56,959 nt of DNA from Gemmataceae bacterium (GCA_009692065.1 SHZY01000014.1:1-56959), one strand, 5' to 3'; positions 44,884-53,489 are shown, counted from the first letter of the stretch. The notes: a model not told the origin generated them from the sequence alone. Program-made: numbers and translations.

Positions 44884-44954
44884 CTCACGCAATGGCGCAA
44901 AGGCGCAAAGTAGATTTGCGTCCGCTCCTTCGCGCCTTTGCGCCTTTGCGTGAG
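44884..44954. repeat. GCGCAAAG-unit inverted repeat in the hppA/cstA spacer
   Basis: Two 23-bp arms (44884-44906 and 44932-44954) pair with a single mismatch. Each contains tandem GGCGCAAA units (left arm CTCACGCAATGGCGCAAA). The element fills half of the 201-nt divergent spacer between hppA and cstA and ends about 30 nt before the cstA ribosome site, so promoters must share space with it. Confidence 0.8.
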
Positions 44955-44995
44955 ATTTTGTTAAGATAACTCCCGCCCACGATAAGGAGTGAATC

Positions 44996-47485
44996 GTGAT
45001 CCTCATCGCCAGCCTTTTCACCGACGAAGTCCACGGCCGAACCGTGCTGCGCGCCATGCCGCTCCTCCTGGGCGTCCTGTGCGTGCTCGCCATTGCCTAC
45101 CGCTTTTACAGCGCGTTCCTGGCGGCCAGGGTGGCGATGCTCGACGACACCAGGCCAACGCCGGCGCATGAGTTCAACGATGGGCAGAACTACCACCCGA
45201 CCAACAAGTGGGTCCTGTTTGGCCATCACTTCGCCGCGATCTCGGGCGCCGGCCCGCTCATCGGCCCGGTGCTCGCGATCCAGTACGGCTACATGCCGGG
45301 GCTGCTCTGGCTCGTCATCGGCGTCTGTCTGGCCGGCGCGGTGCAGGACATGCTCGTCCTCGCCGCCAGCGTGCGCCGCGGCGGCAAGTCGCTCGCCCAG
45401 ATCGCCCTCACCGAGCTCGGCAAACCCGCGTCGATCATCGTCTCGCTCGCCATCCTCTTCATCGTCGTCATCGCCCTCGCTGGCCTCGGCTTCGTCGTCG
45501 TCAAAGCCCTCGGCGGCGAGGAGGTGAAGCTGCCGAAGGGAATGGAAATCTTGGTTCCTGAAGAAAGCGAGGCGGGCAAGAAACAAGAAGGAAACACGAT
45601 TGTTTGGGAGTTTCCCGAAGGGTGCTATATCCGCTATTCGGCGAATGACACATGGTTCGTTCGGCCAGAACGTTTCACTATCAGGCAGACGAGTGACCCC
45701 AAAATCGGAGGTAGAGAGATTGGGGCAAGGATTCCCGCTGTTATCGTCAAAATGGGGCCACGGAGCACGATTACGACCCGGGGGCCCGATGGAAAAGATG
45801 TTGTTGTGAGTGGACATCACATATGGGTCCGCAAGGAAAGATTCGCTGGATATCAAGAGCCAGGCATCACCGAATATCCCGCGGGGAGCAAGATCTGGTT
45901 CGCGGATCGATGGACGATTCAGCAGGAAAAGTTCTCCGTAAGGGTCGATAAAGACGTGTTGCAGTTGTCAGGTCTCATGACGACGGTGGAAGAAACTCCC
46001 GGCGACACGCATTTCTTGTTACCGAGCGGTTGCTCGCAAATCATTCCCGGCAGCTCCTGGGGCACCTTCACCATCGCCTGCACGATTCCGATCGCGCTGT
46101 TCGTCAGCTTCTGGATGTATCGCTTCCGCAAGGGGCATGTCGTCGAGGCGTCGGCCATCGGCGCGGTCGGCGTGCTGTTCGCCACGGTCGCCGGCGGGTG
46201 GATTCACGACTCGCCGCTCCTCGATTCCATCTTCTCGCTCACGAAGAACCAGACGATCTTAGCCCTGTGCGCTTACGGGTTCATCGCGTCGGTGTTGCCG
46301 GTGTGGATGCTGCTCTGCCCGCGCGATTACATTTCGAGCTTTCTCAAGATCGGCACCATCGCCTTGCTCGTCGTCGGCACCATCGCCGCCAACCCGGCGC
46401 TGCCGTGCCCGACCGTCAACGAAACCTTTGCCGACGGCGGGCCGACCTTCGCGGGCAATATCTTCCCGTTCGTCTTCATCTGCATCATGTGCGGCTCCAT
46501 CTCCGGCTTTCACGCCCTCGTCGCGTCCGGCACCACGCCGAAGATGATCGACAAAGAAAGCCAGGTGCGCCTGATCGGCTACGGCTCGATGCTGATCGAG
46601 GGGCTGGTTGGCGTGGTCGCCCTGATCGCGGCCGCGTCGTTGCCGGTCGATCTCTATTACGACATCAACGTCGATCTCGACAAGGCGCCGGACTTCCAGA
46701 AAAAGCTCGACGAACTCTACGAGAAACAAGGCATCGACCGCAATGCCGCCAGGGCGCGCATCGGCGTGCAGGACCTGGCCCATCTCAAGGTGCAGGACGC
46801 CAACCTCGCCGAGATGGAGCAACTCGTCGGCGGCGAATCGCTGCGCGGCCGCACCGGCGGGGCGGTCACGCTGGCCGTCGGCATGTCGCGCATCCTGACG
46901 TCGGCGAGCGAGTCGTTCATCGATCCGGCCCACACCTCGTTTCTCGTCAAATACTGGTACCACTTCGCCATCATGTTCGAGGCCCTGTTCATCCTCACCA
47001 CCATCGACACCGGCACCCGCATCGCCCGCTTCTTGATGCAGGAGACCATCGGCCAGGCGATCCCGCAATTCGCGAAGACCGATTGGCTCCCCGGCTCGAT
47101 TTTCGCAACCGCCGTGGTGACGCTCGGCTGGGGCGGGCTGGTGTGGACCGGCTCCATCGGCACGATCTGGCCCATGTTCGGTATCGCCAACCAACTCCTC
47201 GCCGTGCTCGCGCTTTGCCTGGTGACGACCATACTCATCAACTCGGGCCGGGCCAGGTACGCGCCGGTGACCCTGTTGCCGATGCTGTTCGTGACGGCGA
47301 CGACGATGACCGCTGGGGTCATCATGGTGAATCGCTTCCTCGCGATGCCGGACCGCATTACCGGTGCGTTGAACCTGAGCCTGACGGTGTTCGTGATGGC
47401 GTCGGTCGCGTTCATCTTGCTGTGGGCACTCGCGCGCTGGATTGCGGTGCTGCGTGGGGTGATACCGACGAAAACGGACGTTTAG
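44996..47485 (+). CDS. cstA: CstA-family peptide/pyruvate transporter with a large inserted domain
   Basis: This 829-aa transporter starts at a GTG with AAGGAG 6 nt upstream. CstA hallmarks are FNDGQNYHPTNKWVLFGHHF, AAISGAGPLIGPVLAIQYGY, SGFHALVASGTTPKMI and GGAVTLAVGMSRI. E. coli CstA is about 700 aa. The extra length is a soluble segment of about 175 residues (residues about 175-351, nt 45520-46048) inserted between the helices ending FVVVKAL and starting SSWGTFTIACTIP. The insert is charged, has no membrane helix and contains an internal two-fold repeat (TWFVRPERFTI and IWFADRWTIQQEKFSV). Its base composition is visibly AT-richer than the flanking transporter codons. Function of the insert unknown; sensing or substrate capture are guesses. 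Confidence 0.88.
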   Translation: MILIASLFTDEVHGRTVLRAMPLLLGVLCVLAIAYRFYSAFLAARVAMLDDTRPTPAHEFNDGQNYHPTNKWVLFGHHFAAISGAGPLIGPVLAIQYGYMPGLLWLVIGVCLAGAVQDMLVLAASVRRGGKSLAQIALTELGKPASIIVSLAILFIVVIALAGLGFVVVKALGGEEVKLPKGMEILVPEESEAGKKQEGNTIVWEFPEGCYIRYSANDTWFVRPERFTIRQTSDPKIGGREIGARIPAVIVKMGPRSTITTRGPDGKDVVVSGHHIWVRKERFAGYQEPGITEYPAGSKIWFADRWTIQQEKFSVRVDKDVLQLSGLMTTVEETPGDTHFLLPSGCSQIIPGSSWGTFTIACTIPIALFVSFWMYRFRKGHVVEASAIGAVGVLFATVAGGWIHDSPLLDSIFSLTKNQTILALCAYGFIASVLPVWMLLCPRDYISSFLKIGTIALLVVGTIAANPALPCPTVNETFADGGPTFAGNIFPFVFICIMCGSISGFHALVASGTTPKMIDKESQVRLIGYGSMLIEGLVGVVALIAAASLPVDLYYDINVDLDKAPDFQKKLDELYEKQGIDRNAARARIGVQDLAHLKVQDANLAEMEQLVGGESLRGRTGGAVTLAVGMSRILTSASESFIDPAHTSFLVKYWYHFAIMFEALFILTTIDTGTRIARFLMQETIGQAIPQFAKTDWLPGSIFATAVVTLGWGGLVWTGSIGTIWPMFGIANQLLAVLALCLVTTILINSGRARYAPVTLLPMLFVTATTMTAGVIMVNRFLAMPDRITGALNLSLTVFVMASVAFILLWALARWIAVLRGVIPTKTDV

Positions 47486-47500
47486 CGTGACCCCGTTTAT

Positions 47501-47528
47501 CGTTTAGCGCCCGCGCGGGCGCTAAACG
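47501..47528. repeat. Perfect 28-bp REP palindrome (CGTTTAGCGCCCGC family)
   Basis: CGTTTAGCGCCCGC is followed directly by its reverse complement. It begins 16 nt after the cstA stop codon, and a GTTTAGCG also occurs across that stop. It could serve as an mRNA 3' end or terminator-like stem, but there is no T-tract. Confidence 0.9.
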
Positions 47529-47635
47529 GCAAGTCGGAAAAAACCTCCTTACCCAGCCCCCTCACTCTCGCTAATTGGGCCGCGGCATACGCATTCTTCA
47601 CTTGTTTTTTTTCGCGATGACGTTATACGCGAGCC

Positions 47636-48646
47636 ATGGCCATACTCGATCACTGGCATCCGATCTTGCCAAGCAGCAAACTCAAGAAAAACTCCGTGGC
47701 CGGGGTGCGCCTGGCGGGGAACGACCTCGTTCTTTATCGCAACTCGCAGAACGAGCTCGGCGCCCTCACCGATCATTGCCCGCATCGCCGCATGAAGCTC
47801 AGCCTGGGCAAGGTCTACGGCGACAAGCTCCAGTGCAGCTATCACGGCTGGACTTTCGACGCCAAGGGCAACGGCGAAAGCCCCGCGACGCCGAAGCTAT
47901 ATGCCTGCGCCAAGCATTATGAGGTTGCCGAGAAGTTCGACGCCATCTGGGTGCGCAACGCCGGAGCGGTCACGCAATTTCCAGTCTTCGACGTGGAAGG
48001 GCATTACAACGTCTGCAACCTCGCCCATCGCGTCAAGGCGCCGCTGGAATTGACGGTCGATAACTTCTGCGAGATCGAACACACGCCGACGACGCACGCC
48101 TTTTTCGGCTACCCGCTGGAACGGATGCACGAGGTTGAGGTCGAGTTCAAGCCGACCGACACCAGCGTGCGCGTTCTCAACAAGGGGCCACGCAAGAATA
48201 TCTCGCTCTTGATGCGCACGCTGGTCGGCATCGGCGACGACTACCAATTCATGGACGACTGGACGACCTACTTCTCGCCGGTCTACTCGATTTACGACCA
48301 CTGGTGGCAGTGCCCGAAGACCGGCAAGGAAAGCATGGTCCGCTGGCGCCTGTACCTCTTCTTCGTGCCCATTGATGAGTGCGAGACCGCGATCTTCACG
48401 TTCGCCTTCACCAAGTCGCGCTACCCCGGCCGATACGGCGGCGTGCGGCTTTTCAAATGGCTGATGAGCAGCATGCTCGATTATGAAATCCGCCTCGATG
48501 TGCGCATTCTCGAAGGCTTGGCCGACAAGAACCCGAGCATCGAAGGCATGAAGCTGAGCCGATTTGATCGGGTGCTGGGCCTGAACCGGGAGCGGATTGA
48601 AAAGATCTATCGCGGCAACGGCATCCATCTCGCCGCTTGCGGCTAA
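47636..48646 (+). CDS. Rieske-type aromatic-ring oxygenase alpha subunit
   Basis: The 336-aa product has an N-terminal Rieske [2Fe-2S] domain with CPHRRMKLS and QCSYHGW (CxH-17-CxxH) and a C-terminal catalytic domain with the mononuclear iron motif DNFCEIEHTPTTHAFF (E/D..H....H). It resembles vanillate/phenoxybenzoate demethylase-type and other plant-like Rieske oxygenases. The substrate is unknown, and no reductase or ferredoxin gene lies next to it. The 3' end (LAACG) is encoded by a copy of the GCCGCTTGCGGC repeat. The ATG at 47636 is chosen because MAILDHWHPIL is a normal family start. Confidence 0.82.
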   Translation: MAILDHWHPILPSSKLKKNSVAGVRLAGNDLVLYRNSQNELGALTDHCPHRRMKLSLGKVYGDKLQCSYHGWTFDAKGNGESPATPKLYACAKHYEVAEKFDAIWVRNAGAVTQFPVFDVEGHYNVCNLAHRVKAPLELTVDNFCEIEHTPTTHAFFGYPLERMHEVEVEFKPTDTSVRVLNKGPRKNISLLMRTLVGIGDDYQFMDDWTTYFSPVYSIYDHWWQCPKTGKESMVRWRLYLFFVPIDECETAIFTFAFTKSRYPGRYGGVRLFKWLMSSMLDYEIRLDVRILEGLADKNPSIEGMKLSRFDRVLGLNRERIEKIYRGNGIHLAACG

Positions 48647-48714
48647 CCGCGGTCAACGCCATTGCCTATCTCGAAAGCCTTGAGCCGCTGCCCTTGCGCG
48701 GGTATGCTAGCACC

Positions 48715-49314
48715 ATGTCCAAGCTCCTCAGCAACCGCTGGCTGTATGCGTCCCTCCTGGCGGGCATCCTGATCGCGCTCGGCGTCGGCATCTACCGCGT
48801 GCAGCCGCCGGAGCCGATGTGCGTGATCGAAGCGACTCGGATCGAGCCCCGCTATTTCGCCGACGGTGGTCGCTTATTGGTGGGTTGGCTGGACCGTGTC
48901 GAGAGAATCGGACACGCCCGAACGGCGAGGCCCGGGCCCCTACGAATTTGGAACCCCCAAACCGGATTAGAAGTCGCTCGATATCTCACCGAAAAGCAAG
49001 GGATCCTTTCATCCGATTCTTCCAGAGATCGTCGCCATTTCGCAGCCGAAATTGTTCAGCTCAGCGAGAATACCGAGGAAGATGTTCGCCAAAAGCGATC
49101 CCTATTCTTCCTCGATGTCGTGACCGGCGGCGTTCGCGAAGCAAGAGTTGAAGGTTCCGCGGGCGACGTCACCGTGGCTTTTTCTCCCGGCGGCAATTTT
49201 TTTTATGCGCATCGACGAGCAAGCCGAATCGCTGTGGATATACGATACAGCCCAGGGCATATTGCTGGATCAACGCCCAAGTCTCGGCTTTGTATCTTGG
49301 CCGACTTCGGATAA
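48715..49314 (+). CDS. Membrane beta-propeller protein, 5' part of a frameshifted gene
   Basis: The frame opens with a membrane anchor (WLYASLLAGILIALGVGIY) followed by WD40-like blades (YFADGGRLLVGWL, LRIWNPQTGLEVARYL, LFFLDVVTGGVREARVEG). At a run of eight T (49197-49204) it passes out of frame and ends at 49312-49314 after nonsense. The second frame continues exactly there. One T fewer restores a single 536-codon gene (48715-50326). This entry is the N-terminal part only. Confidence 0.7.
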   Translation: MSKLLSNRWLYASLLAGILIALGVGIYRVQPPEPMCVIEATRIEPRYFADGGRLLVGWLDRVERIGHARTARPGPLRIWNPQTGLEVARYLTEKQGILSSDSSRDRRHFAAEIVQLSENTEEDVRQKRSLFFLDVVTGGVREARVEGSAGDVTVAFSPGGNFFYAHRRASRIAVDIRYSPGHIAGSTPKSRLCILADFG

Positions 49315-50326
49315 TTTCCTGGTTCACTTCGTGCCGGCCTCGGAACAAAAGAGGAAAATCGGAATCTGGAGCCTACGGGATCGCAAGGTTGTAGGAACCA
49401 TCGGAGTCGCCATCGAGGATGCCTTTCTCAGTCGCGCTGGCGGACATATGGTCGTCAAGGAATCGGGCGCCTGGTCGATCTGGGGTATTGACCTCGCCCG
49501 AAAAATCGCAGACCTCCCGGTGGATCGCGTTCGAAGGCTCGTCCACTTCCCAGGAGGCAACAAGTGGGCCGCATTGGCTTGCGGCACAATTCAGGAGCCG
49601 CATTGGGAAATTCGCGATTTGCGCACGGGCCGACTATTGGGCGAGGTGTCAACGAAAGACATCAATCAAATTTCGTTTTCTCCTGATGGGCGTTTCTGCG
49701 CCATCCGTTTCGGCGACCAACCAAGCACCACGGCCATGATGGAGTTGCCAAGGGCAACGCCGCTCTGGAATCAAACGTTGCCGCCCGGCGCGGATCTGCT
49801 CTTTAGCGCCGACGGCGAAACGTTGTACGTATACGCGCTGACGCATTCCGAAATGCGGGCTTACGAAAGTTCAACGGGGACCCTTCGAACAACCTTTGTG
49901 CTGCCGGGGGATGCCAAGGACCTCGAGCCATCAGTTACGAAAACCACGGATGGTCGATTCTTGCTCATCCACCGGAGCGTCGGCGGCATGGGTCCGGCGC
50001 CTTGGTGGAGCAAGTTGCCTGGCGTCGGCCGCTTGTTGCGCCGCGAACGGAATGACACGGTACTGGTCTTGGATATGAATCGCCGCCGGGAGCGTTTCCG
50101 CCTTCATGGTTGGAACACCTCGTCGTCGCTATTATCCGACGATGGCCGCACGCTGGTCACGGCGCACTTTGAGAACGACCGCCGCGTGCTGCGCTGCTGG
50201 GACGTGGACGCGTGGAAGCCGCTGCACCTGCCGATCGGCGTGCCGGCGGGATTGGGGGCGGTGGTTGTCCTGTTGCTGTGGTGGCGTGGCCGGCTGGCGA
50301 TGGTCAAGAACACAGCGGGCGGGTAA
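49205..50326 (+). CDS. Membrane beta-propeller protein, 3' part of the same gene
   Basis: The 373-aa continuation starts MRIDEQAESLWIYDTAQG directly after the T8 run. It carries WD40-type blades (IGIWSLRDRKVVGTI, WSIWGIDLARKIADL, WEIRDLRTGRLLGEV, ISFSPDGRFCAIRF, VLVLDMNRRRERFRL) and a C-terminal membrane helix (GLGAVVVLLLWWRGRLAM). The whole protein therefore has a propeller between two membrane helices. The ATG at 49205 is only the first start available after the shift. Transcriptional slippage at the T8 run could also produce the fused protein. Confidence 0.7.
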   Translation: MRIDEQAESLWIYDTAQGILLDQRPSLGFVSWPTSDNFLVHFVPASEQKRKIGIWSLRDRKVVGTIGVAIEDAFLSRAGGHMVVKESGAWSIWGIDLARKIADLPVDRVRRLVHFPGGNKWAALACGTIQEPHWEIRDLRTGRLLGEVSTKDINQISFSPDGRFCAIRFGDQPSTTAMMELPRATPLWNQTLPPGADLLFSADGETLYVYALTHSEMRAYESSTGTLRTTFVLPGDAKDLEPSVTKTTDGRFLLIHRSVGGMGPAPWWSKLPGVGRLLRRERNDTVLVLDMNRRRERFRLHGWNTSSSLLSDDGRTLVTAHFENDRRVLRCWDVDAWKPLHLPIGVPAGLGAVVVLLLWWRGRLAMVKNTAGG

Positions 50327-50347
50327 GGTAAACGTGGAAGCGGTCTT

Positions 50348-50392
50348 CGTTTAGCGCCCGCGCGATGCCGCGGGCCGCGCGGGCGCTAAACG
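50348..50392. repeat. REP palindrome, 17-bp arms with 11-nt loop
   Basis: CGTTTAGCGCCCGCGCG (50348-50364) and its exact reverse complement (50376-50392) flank a short GC-rich loop. It lies 22 nt after the propeller stop and 24 nt before the Hsp70-like start, so it is intercistronic in a likely shared transcript. Confidence 0.9.
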
Positions 50393-50415
50393 GGGAAACG
50401 AAGAAGAGGGATTGC

Positions 50416-52296
50416 ATGGCCGCATCGCGCTACGTCGTCGGCATCGATCTTGGCACCACCAACTCCGCGCTGGCGTATTACGACACCGCGGCCGGCGACC
50501 AGGCGACGCTGACGCATTTCAAGATCCCGCAGGTCGTCGCGCCCGGGACCGTCGAGGAGCGGGCGCTGTTGCCGTCGTTCCTGTATCTGCCGGGGCCGAG
50601 CGAACAGCCGACCGCGGCGATGAAACTGCCGTGGGCGGGCAAGCGCGACTTCTGCGTCGGCGAGTTCGCCCGCGTCTTCGGCTCGCAGGTGCCGACACGA
50701 TTGGTGTCGTCGGCGAAGTCGTGGTTGTGCCATCCGGGGGTCGATCGCCGGGCCGCCATTTTGCCGTGGAAGGCGCCGGAGGATGGCCGGCGCGTGTCGC
50801 CGCTGGAGGCGTCCACCCATTATCTCAAGCACTTCGTCGAGGCGTGGAATCATCTCATCGCCAAGGATGTCGCCGCCCATCAGCTCGAAAAGCAGGACAT
50901 CATCCTGACCGTGCCGGCGTCCTTCGATGCCGCCGCGCGCGAGTTGACCGTCGAGGCGGCCAAGGCGGCAGGGCTGGAGAAAGTCACGCTGCTCGAGGAG
51001 CCGCAGGCGGCTTTCTACTCGTGGCTCGAAACCAGCCATGACAAATGGCGCGAGCAGGTGGAAGTCGGCGATATCGTACTGGTGTGCGACGTCGGCGGCG
51101 GCACGTCGGACTTCTCCCTCATCGCCGTCAGCGAGGAGGCCGGCCAGCTGGTGCTGACGCGCGTCGCCGTCGGCGATCATATTCTGCTGGGCGGCGACAA
51201 CATGGACCTGGCGCTCGCACATCACGCGGCCCAGGCCTTTGCGGCCAAGGGGATCAAGCTCGACGCCGGGCAGATGCACGCCCTGTGGCACAGTTGCCGA
51301 GCGGCAAAGGAGACAATCTTTGCAAGTCAAAGCCCCCTCACCCCCGGCCCCTCTCCCCCGGAGGGGAGAGGGGGGAAAGATCGGGCACCGATCACCGTGC
51401 TCGGACGCGGGAGCAAGGTCATCGGCGGCACGATCAAGGGGGAGTTGCTGAAGGACGATGTCGAGAAGGTGCTTGTTGAGGGCTTTTTTCCGCACTGTCC
51501 GCGCGACGAGAAGCCGCGCACGCAGCGGGCTGTCGGCTTGCAAGAGATCGGCCTGCCCTACGCGGCCGATCCGGCGGTGACCAAACAACTGGCGGTTTTT
51601 TTGGCGCGGAACGAGGAAGTCCTGACGGAACGCGCGGGCGCTAAACGGGGCAAGAGAAAATCCGCCCAGCCTGCGGTGGTCCTCTTCAACGGCGGCGTGT
51701 TCAAGGCGAATCCGCTGCGGGAGCGCATGCTCGATGTGCTCGGCAAGTGGATCAATCCGAAGGCGGGAGTGCGGGAGTTGCAGGGCAGCGACCTCGATCG
51801 CGCCGTCGCCGGTGGAGCCGCCTACTATGGCCTGGTCCGGCGCCGGCAGGGGATTCGCATCCGCGGCGGGGCGGCACGTTCGTACTACATCGGTGTCGAG
51901 ACCTCGATCCCGGCCGTGCCCGGCAGTGCGCCGCCGATCAAGGCGCTGTGCGTCGTCCCCTTCGGCATGGAGGAAGGCAGCGAAAGCGATGTGCCTGGCC
52001 AAGAGTTCGGCCTCGTGGTCGGGGAGCCCGCGGAATTTCGCTTCCTCGGCTCCACGATTCGCCGCACCGATGTGGTCGGCACGCTGCTCGACGAATGGGA
52101 AGGCCAGATCGACGAATTGACGCCGATGAGCACGACGCTCGAAGCGCCCGGCAAGGAAGGGCGCGTCGTACCGGTCCATCTGCACAGCAAGGTGACGGAA
52201 GTCGGCACGCTGGAGCTCTCGTGCATCAGCCGCGACGGCAAGCAGAAATGGAAGCTCGAATTCAGTGTGCGCGAAAGGGCGACTGAAGAAGGGTAG
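50416..52296 (+). CDS. Hsp70-family chaperone-like ATPase with repeat-derived insertions
   Basis: The 626-aa product is an Hsp70 relative: YVVGIDLGTTNSALAYYD (phosphate 1), DIILTVPASFDAAARELTVE, LLEEPQAAFYSWLE, LVCDVGGGTSDFSLIAV (phosphate 2) and VVLFNGGVFKANPLRERML (adenosine site). The ATP site is complete. The substrate-binding part is a short beta domain (VGEPAEFRFLGSTIRR) with no helical lid. Two loops are made from genomic repeats: SPLTPGPSPPEGRGG (about 51330-51376) and RAGAKRGKRK (about 51630-51660). Start 50416 fits, with GAAGAGGG just upstream. It probably forms an operon with the propeller gene. Client unknown. Confidence 0.85.
   Translation: MAASRYVVGIDLGTTNSALAYYDTAAGDQATLTHFKIPQVVAPGTVEERALLPSFLYLPGPSEQPTAAMKLPWAGKRDFCVGEFARVFGSQVPTRLVSSAKSWLCHPGVDRRAAILPWKAPEDGRRVSPLEASTHYLKHFVEAWNHLIAKDVAAHQLEKQDIILTVPASFDAAARELTVEAAKAAGLEKVTLLEEPQAAFYSWLETSHDKWREQVEVGDIVLVCDVGGGTSDFSLIAVSEEAGQLVLTRVAVGDHILLGGDNMDLALAHHAAQAFAAKGIKLDAGQMHALWHSCRAAKETIFASQSPLTPGPSPPEGRGGKDRAPITVLGRGSKVIGGTIKGELLKDDVEKVLVEGFFPHCPRDEKPRTQRAVGLQEIGLPYAADPAVTKQLAVFLARNEEVLTERAGAKRGKRKSAQPAVVLFNGGVFKANPLRERMLDVLGKWINPKAGVRELQGSDLDRAVAGGAAYYGLVRRRQGIRIRGGAARSYYIGVETSIPAVPGSAPPIKALCVVPFGMEEGSESDVPGQEFGLVVGEPAEFRFLGSTIRRTDVVGTLLDEWEGQIDELTPMSTTLEAPGKEGRVVPVHLHSKVTEVGTLELSCISRDGKQKWKLEFSVRERATEEG
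51332..51376. repeat. CCCCTCACCCCCGGCC-type repeat inside the Hsp70-like gene
   Basis: CCCCTCACCCCCGGCCCCTC (51335-51354) is followed by CTCCCCC and GGAGGGGAGAGGGGG, a strongly paired stem-loop that encodes LTPGPSPPEGRG in frame. The peptide and DNA look like the dispersed intergenic repeat seen in many high-GC genomes; here it lies in a coding sequence and keeps it open. Confidence 0.75.
51631..51647. repeat. Half-site of the REP palindrome inside the Hsp70-like gene
   Basis: CGCGCGGGCGCTAAACG matches the right arm of the palindrome at 50376-50392 base for base. It encodes the ERAGAKRG part of an extra basic loop in the Hsp70-like protein. The left arm is absent. Confidence 0.8.
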
Positions 52297-52371
52297 GTGG
52301 CTCGGATGTCTTGCCGCCTCGCCACGGTGGGGCGCGGGCAATTCGTTCTCTCGCTACCGGAGCGCAGATTC

Positions 52372-52904
52372 ATGTCTGACGACATCCGCGAAGGCGATCC
52401 GGACCCGCGAACCAACAAGCAAAGTCTGCCTTCGGAGGACGACCTCCAACAAGAGAAAAAATCGCCAAGGACGACGCGGGCATGGGATTGTTGGCCTTTT
52501 ACGTCGGCTTCTTGTCTTGTTTTGTTCGCGGTATTGCGATGTTTACGCTTTACTTCGCGGTCGTTGCGCTCGCGAGGCGGAAGCCTCATGCCTCCTATGG
52601 ATCGATCATCGTCGGCAACGTGGGCGCAATATTCGGTATCATCCTCAGCCTTGTCGCCCTGGTGATTCATGGCTGTTTTCTCTACTCGATATCGATCATC
52701 GTCGGCAACGTGGGCGCAATATTCGGTATCATCCTCAGCCTTGTCGCCCTGGTGATTCATGGCTGTTTTCTCTACTCGATATCGATCATCGTCGGCAACG
52801 TGAGCGCAATATTCGGTATCATCCTCAGCCTTGTCGCCCTGGTGACATGGCTGTTTTCTCTACTCGATCTTGACGTTATTTGGGATTATGCGACGCTGAA
52901 GTAA
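52372..52904 (+). pseudogene. Small multi-pass membrane protein with tandem repeats, frameshifted
   Basis: The ATG at 52372 begins MSDDIREGDPDPRTNKQSLP, similar to the next gene (MADDDIQEGEPRKKKK). At an A6 run (52456-52461) the frame is lost, and the next frame continues KIAKDDAGMGLLAFYVGF. One more A restores a gene of about 178 codons. The C-terminal half is three copies of a 90-bp unit, each coding one membrane helix (NVGAIFGIILSLVALVIHGC). The homologue at 53046 has only one such segment (SITGNLRAILGIVIGLIVIV). Function unknown; DUF4190-like small membrane protein is a fair description. Confidence 0.65.
52601..52866 (+). repeat. 90-bp tandem repeat, three copies, within a membrane-protein gene
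   Basis: The unit beginning ATCGATCATCGTCGGCAACG occurs at 52601, 52691 and 52781, exactly 90 nt apart. Copies 1 and 2 are identical over the unit. Copy 3 has one G-to-A change (GTGAGCG for GTGGGCG) and lacks a TT (GGTGACATGG for GGTGATTCATGG), which switches its C-terminal frame. The near identity shows a recent expansion. Confidence 0.92.
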
Positions 52905-53045
52905 CCACATCCTCGACGTGTTTTTGACAACGGGCGAGCCCGAGGGGTTGCCCAACCGGTTTTTTGATTGACTTTTGGCCGCGGGTGTTCTCTCATACTC
53001 CACACTGCGATCTTTCTCGGCGATCGTATTATTTGGAGACCCCCC

Positions 53046-53489
53046 ATGGCAGATGATGACATTCAAGAAGGCGAACCGCGTAAAAAAAAGAAGGCCCCGC
53101 CGCCGGACGACGATGACGACGATCGCCCGCGCAAGAAACGGCCCGCGGATGACGACGACGAGGACGACCGGCCCAGGAAGAAAAAGAAGGTCGCCCGGGA
53201 TGACGACGAAGGAGGCGATCTGGGCGACTCGATCTTGAGCGCCGTCGTGCCGGTGGGCGGCAGTATCTGGGCGCTGCTGTCCCTGTATTCGTCGCTCTTG
53301 TGTTTCATCCCCGTGTTGCCGCTCTTCGGGGTCCTGTTCGGCGTGATCGCCCTGATGACGCACAAGCACAAGGCATCCTACGGCTCCATCACGGGGAACC
53401 TGCGCGCGATCCTGGGCATCGTGATTGGACTCATCGTCATCGTCGGACAGTGCGTCATCTTGTTCCTGTGGCTGACAAAGAAGCTATGA
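53046..53489 (+). CDS. Small membrane protein with acidic/basic low-complexity N-terminus
   Basis: This 147-aa protein has an N-terminal 60-residue segment of alternating Asp runs and Lys/Arg clusters (DDDDDDRPRKKRPADDDDED), then three hydrophobic stretches (WALLSLYSSLLCFIPVLPLF, GVLFGVIALMTHK, AILGIVIGLIVIVGQCVILF). It is a paralogue of the gene at 52372: both start with M.DDI.EG and share KASYGSI.GN..AI.GI. DUF4190-like proteins of this layout are common in planctomycetes; none has a known function. The ATG at 53046 follows a short GGAG-containing leader (TTTGGAGACC). Confidence 0.75.
   Translation: MADDDIQEGEPRKKKKAPPPDDDDDDRPRKKRPADDDDEDDRPRKKKKVARDDDEGGDLGDSILSAVVPVGGSIWALLSLYSSLLCFIPVLPLFGVLFGVIALMTHKHKASYGSITGNLRAILGIVIGLIVIVGQCVILFLWLTKKL

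Noticed and set aside
50386..52341. 651-codon minus-strand frame opposite the Hsp70-like gene
   Set aside because: A GC-rich antisense shadow; all Hsp70 motifs lie on the plus strand.
52601..52866. Possible CRISPR array from 90-nt spaced repeats
   Set aside because: The whole 90-nt unit is repeated, including the 'spacer', and it is in frame in a coding sequence.
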